Part shown: one piece after another, positions 12,877 through 17,861 of the stretch
How positions within the stretch are numbered: position 1 is the stretch's first letter
How the letters are laid out: each line of letters opens with the position of its first letter
Source of the DNA: Candidatus Omnitrophota bacterium
GTDB taxonomy: Bacteria > Omnitrophota > Gorgyraeia > JABMRN01
NCBI GenBank assembly: GCA_028702395.1
Contig: JAQVOV010000020.1
Location: 1 to 17,861, forward strand
Length of the DNA stretch: 17,861 nucleotides
Direction: 5' to 3'
Position numbers and translations under genes: made by a program
The notes under the pieces: generated by a model
The model's input: only the letters and a program-made list of their open reading frames with translations
Databases searched by the model: none
Told to the model about the DNA's origin: nothing

Positions 12877-13185
12877 ATGCCGGGATTTAATGGAACAGGA
12901 CCTCAAGGTATGGGGCCAATGACAGGTGGGGGAAGAGGTTATTGCGTAACTGATGCTAATGCTTATAGAGTACCTAGAAGAGGATATGGCAGAGGTATGG
13001 GCATGGGTAGAGGTATGGGTATGGGCAGAGGCTTTGGTTATGGCTTCAGAGCTTTTTTACCAGCATCTTATTATCAGCAGCCTGAGGAAGATGTCAATAT
13101 GCTAAAACAGGAAGCTTCTTATATTAAGGAAGAACTTGAGGCTATTCAGAAAAGGATCAATGAGTTGGAAAATAACAAGAAGTAG
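12877..13185 (+). CDS. Gly/Met/Arg-rich DUF5320-like protein
   Basis: A 102-aa protein with strong AAGGAGGTG ribosome site. The N-terminus (MPGFNGTGPQGMGPMTGGGRGYC) is the hallmark of the DUF5320 type. Residues ~30-58 are a low-complexity RG/MG stretch built from a repeated GRGMGM unit. The C-terminal ~35 residues (from EEDVNMLKQEA) are a charged coiled coil with heptad-like spacing. Function is unknown. These proteins recur next to NifX-like and MinD-type ATPase genes, which matches the neighbours here. The single Cys and many Met residues could contact metal, but that is speculation. The Fur box immediately upstream suggests iron-dependent expression. Confidence 0.85.
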   Translation: MPGFNGTGPQGMGPMTGGGRGYCVTDANAYRVPRRGYGRGMGMGRGMGMGRGFGYGFRAFLPASYYQQPEEDVNMLKQEASYIKEELEAIQKRINELENNKK

Positions 13186-13196
13186 TTGATAGCAGA

Positions 13197-13254
13197 TAGT
13201 GACTAGAAAGGTCTATAGCCCTTTTATCTTAAGATCAATTTATTCTAGTCACTA
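13197..13254. repeat. 12-bp inverted repeat built from GACTAG heptamers
   Basis: TAGTGACTAGAA (13197-13208) is the exact complement of TTCTAGTCACTA (13243-13254), with a 34-nt loop. A further CTAGTCACT follows on the right arm. It occupies most of the gap between the DUF5320-like and NifX-like genes and could form a transcript hairpin. Confidence 0.75.
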
Positions 13255-13283
13255 GTCACTAAAAGACTGTAAACGGAGGTAAT

Positions 13284-13646
13284 ATGAAAATAGCAGTAAC
13301 ATCATCAGGAAAAGATCTTTTTTCTGATATTGATCCAAGATTCGGCAGAGCTCAAAATTTCATTATTGTTGATAGTGAGTCTATGGAATTTAAATGTGTT
13401 GTAAATGAGCAAAATATAAATGCTCCAAGCGGTGCAGGAATTCAAGCAGGACAAATTGTTGCAAAAAGCGGGGCAGAAATCTTGATCACAGGTAATTGCG
13501 GACCTAAAGCTTTTGCAGTATTAGACAGAGCTAAGATAAAAGTTGTTGTAGGTGTCACAGGTACTGTTAAGGAAGCGGTTGAAAAATATAAAAGAGGAGA
13601 ACTTGAAAGTACAGATTCTTCTAATGTTGAAGGGCATTGGATGTAA
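13284..13646 (+). CDS. NifX/NifB C-terminal-like (dinitrogenase Fe-Mo cofactor biosynthesis) protein
   Basis: A 120-aa single-domain protein with CGGAGGT ribosome site. The family pattern is clear: MKIAVTSSG start, DPRFGRAQNFIIVD (17-30), SGAGIQAGQIVAKSGAEILITGNCGPKAF (from ~49) and VVVGVTGTVKEAVEKY near the end. Relatives bind the FeMo-cofactor precursor or other Fe-S clusters in nitrogen fixers, but stand-alone members are common in non-diazotrophic anaerobes, where the ligand is not established. The Cys in GNCGP is a candidate ligand. Nothing else of nitrogenase is nearby. The methyltransferase gene starts 3 nt after its stop codon. Confidence 0.9.
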   Translation: MKIAVTSSGKDLFSDIDPRFGRAQNFIIVDSESMEFKCVVNEQNINAPSGAGIQAGQIVAKSGAEILITGNCGPKAFAVLDRAKIKVVVGVTGTVKEAVEKYKRGELESTDSSNVEGHWM

Positions 13647-13649
13647 CAT

Positions 13650-14273
13650 ATGCATAAATTCACTAAAAAAGAGATAGAAAATAATTATCAAGAGCATGTC
13701 AATAGAATACGAGAGTTCAGAATATTAGGTTTAGATAGGGTTTTACTTGGGAAAGATATTGTTAAGCATATTGACAGCAGTATCAATAGTATCTTGGAAA
13801 TTGGAACAGGTAAAGGTTCTTTAACAGCTTTATTGGCAAAAATATCAAGACATGTTACATCTGTTGATATTGATAAAGCTTCTCAATATAAAGCAGGACT
13901 TTTACTTGCTCATGAAGCTTTAATTGATAATGTGTGTTTTAAGTTAGAGGATGCACAAAAACTTCTATATGATGATAATAGCTTTGATCTGGTGATATCA
14001 GCTTTTTCCTTTCATCATTTTCAAGAACCGTTCAAAGTAATAGATCAGATCATTCGCTTAGCAAAAAAACAGATCATTATTACAGAATTCAATGATAGAG
14101 GATTTAGGTTAGTAGAAGAAATGCATGAAAAAGAGAACAACACCCATAAAAGGATCCATGAAAACTTTGATGATGTATTGGTATATTTAAAAAATAAAGG
14201 AGCAAAAGTTTTTTCTTATGAGAATTTGTGGAGTAAAACTTATGTGGTGTCAGTAGCTAAAGGAGTAAAGTGA
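13650..14273 (+). CDS. Class I SAM-dependent methyltransferase
   Basis: A 207-aa protein. Motif I SILEIGTGKGSLT (47-59) binds SAM; the acidic motif II strand is VTSVDID (69-75); SFDLVISAFSFHHF (111-124) is the post-I/motif IV region with the FHHF turn typical of UbiE/type 11 methyltransferases. The substrate is unknown; small molecules and protein side chains are both possible. It is embedded in a cofactor-assembly operon, 3 nt after the NifX-like gene and overlapping the next ATPase start by four bases, so modification of a ligand or scaffold is conceivable. There is no membrane segment. Confidence 0.85.
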   Translation: MHKFTKKEIENNYQEHVNRIREFRILGLDRVLLGKDIVKHIDSSINSILEIGTGKGSLTALLAKISRHVTSVDIDKASQYKAGLLLAHEALIDNVCFKLEDAQKLLYDDNSFDLVISAFSFHHFQEPFKVIDQIIRLAKKQIIITEFNDRGFRLVEEMHEKENNTHKRIHENFDDVLVYLKNKGAKVFSYENLWSKTYVVSVAKGVK

Positions 14274-15112
14274 TAATTTCAATTGCCAGCGGAAAAGGCG
14301 GAACAGGAAAAACAACAGTTGCAGTCAATCTTGCATTATCGTTAGATAATGTACAGCTTTTAGATTGTGATGTTGAACAGCCTAATTGTGCTTTATTTTT
14401 AAATTTAGATATATCAGAGACCATAGATGTGAATATGCTTGTTCCTAAAATAGATGAAGAGAAATGTTCTTATTGCGGTAAATGTGCTGAACTTTGTCAA
14501 TACAATGCTTTAGCTGTATTTGGTACTACTGCTTGTTTTGTTCCTGAACTTTGCCACAGTTGCGGTGTTTGTGCATATTTTTGTCCTGAAAAAGCTATTA
14601 CAGAAGTGCCGAGGCATGTAGGGATAATTGAGAAAGGAAAAAAAGACAAGATCGAATTTGTATCAGGATTACTCAACATCGGCGAACCTATGGCGCCACC
14701 TGTGATCAGACAGGTAAAACAACATATTAAAAGAGAAAAAACAGTTATTATTGATGCACCTCCCGGAACTTCTTGTCCTGTTGTCGGAAGTTTAATTGGC
14801 TCAGATTATACTGTACTTGTTACAGAGCCTACTCCTTTTGGATTACATGATCTTACATTGGCAGTTGACCTTTTAAGGGTATTAAAGATCCCTTTTGGGG
14901 TAGTGGTTAATAGAGCAGACCTTGGAGATAAAAAAGTTTTTGAATATTGTAAAAAGGAAAACATTCCTATACATTTGGAGATCCCTTTTGATAGAAAAAT
15001 AGCTGAAAGTTATTCTATTGGAATAGCCATGGTAAATTATGAGGCCTCTTATAAGAAGATGTTCCAAAACATGTATCAGGATATTTTAAAACATGCAGGG
15101 AGAGTTGTATGA
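14270..15112 (+). CDS. MinD-type P-loop ATPase with inserted ferredoxin domain (first copy)
   Basis: A 280-aa protein starting at GTG, overlapping the methyltransferase stop (GTGA), with AAGGAG just before. A deviant Walker A GKGGTGKTT (8-16) is followed by the LDCDVEQPN switch. Two ferredoxin [4Fe-4S] sites are inserted in the middle: C66-x2-C69-x2-C72-x3-C76 and C95-x2-C98-x2-C101-x3-C105. The chain then returns to the ATPase with DAPPGTSCPV (162-171), the Walker B/switch region, and TEPTPFGLHDL. This is the COG1149 type. ATP-driven Fe-S carriage, or coupling of ATP hydrolysis to electron transfer, fits the architecture; neither is shown for this group as far as I know. It is paired with a second copy that starts inside its stop codon. 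Confidence 0.92.
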   Translation: MIISIASGKGGTGKTTVAVNLALSLDNVQLLDCDVEQPNCALFLNLDISETIDVNMLVPKIDEEKCSYCGKCAELCQYNALAVFGTTACFVPELCHSCGVCAYFCPEKAITEVPRHVGIIEKGKKDKIEFVSGLLNIGEPMAPPVIRQVKQHIKREKTVIIDAPPGTSCPVVGSLIGSDYTVLVTEPTPFGLHDLTLAVDLLRVLKIPFGVVVNRADLGDKKVFEYCKKENIPIHLEIPFDRKIAESYSIGIAMVNYEASYKKMFQNMYQDILKHAGRVV

Positions 15113-15975
15113 AAGAAATAGTTGTAGTAAGCGGTAAAGGAGGAACAGGTAAGACAACCATAACTGCAGGGTTTGCTTTTTTGGAAAAGAACAAGGTAAT
15201 GACTGATTGTGATGTTGATGCGGCTGATCTGCATCTTTTATTGCTTCCTGAGATCAAGAAAAAAGAAGAGTTTATTTCAGGAAAAACAGCAGTTATAAAA
15301 AATGATAAATGTTTTAAATGCGGGCAGTGTGAAGCAGTTTGTCGTTTTGGGGCTATAAAGAATTTTAAAGTCGATCATATTGCCTGCGAAGGATGCGGGT
15401 TCTGTTTTGAGATATGCCCTTGTGATGCTGTAATTATGCAGGATAACATATGCGGGCATTGGTTTTACTCTGATACAAAATATGGACCAATGGTACATGC
15501 TGCACTAGGTGCAGGAGAGGAAAACTCAGGTAGATTAGTTAGCGTAGTGAGAAAAAAAGCAAGAGAAGTTGCTCAAGAATTGAAAAGAGAAATTATTATT
15601 ACAGACGGTCCTCCTGGAATGGGTTGTGCTGTATTGTCTTCTTTAACAGGTGCAGATATAGCATTAATAGTTACAGAACCCACCTGTTCCGGGTTACACG
15701 ATCTTGAGAGGATAATAGATGTTGCAAAAAAATTTAATCTAAAAATATTCGTTTGTATAAATAAGTATGATATAAATATAAAGATGTCAGAAAATATAAA
15801 AGAAAGATGTGCTAAAAAAGGAGTTCAAGTCATTGCTGAAATACCTTTTGACAAAAAGGTTGTGGAATTCTTATCAGCTGGAAGAATTATTGTTGAGGAT
15901 GAGAGTTTTGAAGTTTCAAAAGTAATAAAGAAAATGTGGCAATATTTAAAAGATCAAATGAAAGAAAAAAAATAA
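15109..15975 (+). CDS. MinD-type P-loop ATPase with inserted ferredoxin domain (second copy)
   Basis: A 288-aa protein that overlaps the first copy by ATGA. It has the same plan: Walker A GKGGTGKTT (9-17), TDCDVDAADLH, ferredoxin insertion with C68-C78 and C93-C103 sites, then TDGPPGMGCAV (165-175) and VTEPTCSGLHDLE. It differs from the first copy in the loop after the ferredoxin part (GHWFYSDTKYGPMVHAALG), in extra cysteines such as C115 and C173, and in its lysine-rich C-terminus. The pair has diverged well beyond a recent duplication, so they probably form a heterodimer, as related MinD/NifH-fold ATPases act as dimers. The next gene starts one base after its stop. Confidence 0.92.
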   Translation: MKEIVVVSGKGGTGKTTITAGFAFLEKNKVMTDCDVDAADLHLLLLPEIKKKEEFISGKTAVIKNDKCFKCGQCEAVCRFGAIKNFKVDHIACEGCGFCFEICPCDAVIMQDNICGHWFYSDTKYGPMVHAALGAGEENSGRLVSVVRKKAREVAQELKREIIITDGPPGMGCAVLSSLTGADIALIVTEPTCSGLHDLERIIDVAKKFNLKIFVCINKYDINIKMSENIKERCAKKGVQVIAEIPFDKKVVEFLSAGRIIVEDESFEVSKVIKKMWQYLKDQMKEKK

Positions 15976-15976
15976 A

Positions 15977-16792
15977 ATGGAAAATGTTAATGTTCAGTAT
16001 AGAGATAATAAGGTAATTGATAGAACAAAAAAAATAAAACACAAGATCGCTGTTATGAGCAATAAAGGTGGTGTAGGAAAAAGCACTATTTCTGTGAACA
16101 TGGCAATGTCTTTACATTCTAAAGGTTTCAGGGTAGGGCTTTTGGATGCTGATCTGCATGGACCGAGTGTTTTTAAAATGCTTGGAATAGAAGGTCAAAA
16201 GATCATGGCTATGGAAGATCAGATCCTTCCAAAAACTGCAAAAGGTATTAAAGTGATCTCTATGGCGGGGTTAATAAAGGATAGTTCAGAGCCTGTTATA
16301 TGGAGAGGTCCTTTGAAGATGAAAATTGTCAAAGATTTTCTATCAAATGTTCATTGGGAAGACTTGGATTTTCTTGTAATTGATCTTCCGCCTGGCACAG
16401 GAGATGAGACCTTAAGTATTTGTCAGTTAATACCGGAATTAGAAGGTTTTGTGATAGTAACAACACCTCAGGAAATGGCCACACTTGATACTCAAAAAAG
16501 CTTGAGTTTTGCATCTCAGGTAAATATTCCTGTAATAGGTGTTATAGAGAATATGAGTTCTATGGTATGCCCGCATTGTAATAAAAGTGTGGATATCTTT
16601 GGAAAAGGCGGTGGAAAGAAAATGGCTCAGAAGTTTGACGTACAGTTCTTAGGAGAATTGAGCTTTGATCCTAATATAGTTATAAATGCTGATAATGGAA
16701 AAACAATTTTATGCGATAATAATGAAAATATTCGTAAGCAATTTCAGGATATTATGTATAATATTGAATATTTTGTAGAAAATAAAATTTAA
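15977..16792 (+). CDS. mrp: Mrp/ApbC (NBP35-like) Fe-S cluster carrier ATPase
   Basis: A 271-aa protein. After a ~22-residue lead comes deviant Walker A NKGGVGKST (29-37), LLDADLHGPS (55-64), the Mrp segment PVIWRGPLKMKIV (106-118), LVIDLPPGTGDE (133-144) and the C-terminal cysteine pair C198-x2-C201 in VCPHC, which in Mrp dimers holds a bridging [4Fe-4S] cluster. The family delivers Fe-S clusters to apoproteins in the cytosol. The N-terminal MIP18-like domain seen in some Mrp proteins is absent. It starts one base after the preceding ATPase with no clear ribosome site, so translation is probably coupled. It is the third NTPase of this fold in a row. Confidence 0.95.
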   Translation: MENVNVQYRDNKVIDRTKKIKHKIAVMSNKGGVGKSTISVNMAMSLHSKGFRVGLLDADLHGPSVFKMLGIEGQKIMAMEDQILPKTAKGIKVISMAGLIKDSSEPVIWRGPLKMKIVKDFLSNVHWEDLDFLVIDLPPGTGDETLSICQLIPELEGFVIVTTPQEMATLDTQKSLSFASQVNIPVIGVIENMSSMVCPHCNKSVDIFGKGGGKKMAQKFDVQFLGELSFDPNIVINADNGKTILCDNNENIRKQFQDIMYNIEYFVENKI

Positions 16793-16830
16793 TTAAGTTA
16801 TTAGTGTTGAGTTAAGTAATGACAAAAATA

Positions 16831-16856
16831 CTTGCTTATTTATATAGCGCAAGTTA
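16831..16856. other. Short inverted repeat before the second NifX-like gene
   Basis: ACTTGC can pair with GCAAGT across an AT-rich loop in the 77-nt gap after mrp. The same gap contains TTATTAGTGTTGAGT, similar to the 17-nt repeat near 8734. No clear promoter is visible. Confidence 0.3.
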
Positions 16857-16869
16857 AAAGGAGGATAAT

Positions 16870-17208
16870 ATGAACGAGAAAATAGCAGTACCAGTTGCAC
16901 AGGGACAATTTGCAATGCATTTTGGGCATTGCGAAAAATTTATTATTTTTGAGGTTGAGAATAAGAAAGTAAAAAATACAACGGCTATTATCCCTCCTCC
17001 ACATGCCCCTGGAGTGTTGCCTAAGTTTTTAGGTGAGCAAGGTGTAAATTGTATTATTGCCGGTGGCATGGGTATGCGCGCACAAGAGCTTTTTGCTGAG
17101 AATGGTGTAAAAGTAATTGTTGGAGCTATAGGAACGGAGCCTAATAAACTTGTCGAAGAGTATTTGTCAGATAGTTTACAGAAGGGGAACAATATTTGCG
17201 ACCATTAA
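16870..17208 (+). CDS. Second NifX/NifB C-terminal-like protein
   Basis: A 112-aa protein with strong AAGGAGG. It has IAVPVAQGQFAMHFGHCEKFIIFEV at the start (HFGHC region, ~residues 17-21), then PPPHAPGVLPKFLGEQGVNCIIAGGMGMRAQELFAENGVKV (from ~42), a typical pattern of this family. Unlike the first copy it has a His/Cys-rich HFGHC and a GGMG-MRA loop, and ends in CDH, so the two could bind different clusters or partners. It lies between mrp and the IscU-like scaffold gene, which fits a cluster-storage or transfer role. The reading frame ends 14 nt before the next ATG. Confidence 0.9.
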   Translation: MNEKIAVPVAQGQFAMHFGHCEKFIIFEVENKKVKNTTAIIPPPHAPGVLPKFLGEQGVNCIIAGGMGMRAQELFAENGVKVIVGAIGTEPNKLVEEYLSDSLQKGNNICDH

Positions 17209-17222
17209 AAAGATCACTGAAG

Positions 17223-17564
17223 ATGGAAGATATAATAAAAAAATATTTAGGTAGAATGAATGATCCAACAAGTTCTGCTTTTTTAAAAGGACCTTGCGGG
17301 GATTCTATGGAATTTTATTTGGTAATTAAGGATAATACCATAAAAGAGATCAAATATTATACAGATGGTTGTAATGAAACAAAAACGTGTGCAGCAATGA
17401 CTGCACATTTAGTTAATGGAAAAACCTTAGAACAAGCTCTTTGTCTATCTGCAGGAGAAGTAATGCAAAACGTGAAAGCGCTTCCATATGAACATTTGCA
17501 TTGCAGTATTCTTGCAGTAAGCACTTTGTATAGGGCTTTAGCCGATCATTTACTTAAGGATTAA
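17223..17564 (+). CDS. IscU/NifU-N-like Fe-S cluster scaffold protein
   Basis: A 113-aa protein from ATG 17223; an in-frame TTG at 17196 would overlap the previous gene and add residues without family character, so I reject it. Three cysteines sit at the IscU positions: C25 in GPCGDSMEF, C50 in TDGCNETKTC and C94 in HLHCS. These are the cluster ligands of the family. The usual LPPVK chaperone-binding motif is not obvious, although ALPYEHLHC holds its place. IscU-like proteins receive sulfur from a cysteine desulfurase and build [2Fe-2S]/[4Fe-4S] clusters; no desulfurase is in the window. Its place after two NifX-like and three MinD-fold proteins strongly suggests cluster assembly and delivery. 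Confidence 0.88.
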   Translation: MEDIIKKYLGRMNDPTSSAFLKGPCGDSMEFYLVIKDNTIKEIKYYTDGCNETKTCAAMTAHLVNGKTLEQALCLSAGEVMQNVKALPYEHLHCSILAVSTLYRALADHLLKD

Positions 17565-17568
17565 ATTT

Positions 17569-17861
17569 ATGAAAATTCAAGTTATTGCACAAGGTAGTAC
17601 TCCGTTGGAACGATCGATAAAAAGATGGGGTCTTTCCATACTTATTGATGATGATATTTTATTTGATACTTTTGGAGAGATTGATCTTTTTGTTAAACAA
17701 CTTGAGAAACTCAATGTTAATATAAATAATTTAAAACATGTTATTATATCTCACGAACATTGGGATCATACTAATGGGTTATGGTATATTCTTGGCCAAA
17801 ATAAAAACATCAATGTGTATATTGGTTATCATTTTAGCAGATCTTTTGAACAAAAAATAAT
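17569..17861 (+). CDS. Metallo-beta-lactamase-fold hydrolase, N-terminal part (cut by window end)
   Basis: The first 97 residues, starting at ATG 17569 with AAGGA at 17556-17560, four bases after the IscU-like stop. The metal motif H-x-H-x-D-H is present as SHEHWDHTNGLW, and the strand SILIDDDILFDTFG before it is the usual first beta sandwich. This resembles the COG1237 type of metal-dependent hydrolase, which recurs next to MinD-type ATPase and NifX-like genes. The substrate is unknown. Its placement makes it the next member of the cluster; the rest of the operon lies beyond the window. Confidence 0.88.
   Translation, partial: MKIQVIAQGSTPLERSIKRWGLSILIDDDILFDTFGEIDLFVKQLEKLNVNINNLKHVIISHEHWDHTNGLWYILGQNKNINVYIGYHFSRSFEQKI

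Noticed and set aside
16854..17192. 112-aa minus-strand open frame
   Set aside because: Exactly antisense to the second NifX-like gene, which has a strong ribosome site and family motifs.
17196..17222. TTG start for the IscU-like protein
   Set aside because: It would overlap the preceding gene and add MRPLKRSLK, which is not part of the family; ATG 17223 gives the normal N-terminus.
12877..17564. Nitrogen fixation (nif) operon
   Set aside because: Two NifX-like and one NifU-N/IscU-like protein are present, but nifH, nifD, nifK, nifE, nifN and a full NifB radical-SAM protein are not. These domains occur widely outside nif.

Overview
The window comes from a low-GC, strictly anaerobic, fermentative-type bacterium. 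The signs are an NAD(H)-linked, multi-subunit [FeFe]-hydrogenase, a Rex redox regulator and many low-potential Fe-S proteins. The intergenic gaps are full of small palindromes, heptamer tandems and interspersed repeats, a style I associate with uncultured phyla such as Omnitrophota or Elusimicrobiota. That placement is an impression, not a demonstration. All credible genes lie on the + strand.

Region 1 (1-2729) is a tight three-gene operon: the 3' end of an S66 (LD-carboxypeptidase/MccF-type) peptidase, an ATP-grasp protein, and a divergent PurD-like ATP-grasp protein. It may ligate and hydrolyse a peptide or amide; the substrate is unknown.

Region 2 (2730-3578) holds interspersed repeats and paired hairpins that abut a histidine-kinase remnant reduced to its last 40 or so residues. 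An intact single-domain response regulator follows.

Region 3 (3579-11906) is the redox centre. A clear sigma70-type promoter carries a near-consensus Rex operator. It drives rex, then a Cache-domain sensor kinase, then an HndB-like protein, the NuoF-like flavoprotein HndC, the [FeFe]-hydrogenase HndD, NuoE-like HndA and a stand-alone receiver protein. A 391-bp repeat island separates hndC from hndD. The hydrogenase has unusual H-cluster loop motifs.

Region 4 (11907-17861) opens with a second repeat island and a second clear promoter with a Fur-type box over its start point. It drives a Fur-family regulator. A second, almost palindromic copy of the box sits just downstream, before a run of genes: a Gly/Met/Arg-rich DUF5320-like protein, a NifX/NifB-C-terminal-like protein, a methyltransferase, two tandem MinD-type ATPases with inserted ferredoxin domains, an Mrp/ApbC ATPase, a second NifX-like protein, an IscU-like scaffold and a metallo-beta-lactamase-fold protein cut by the window end. 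No nitrogenase gene is present. The set reads as a Fur-controlled metal or Fe-S cofactor handling system of unknown end product, and its closeness to the Fe-S-rich hydrogenase may be meaningful.
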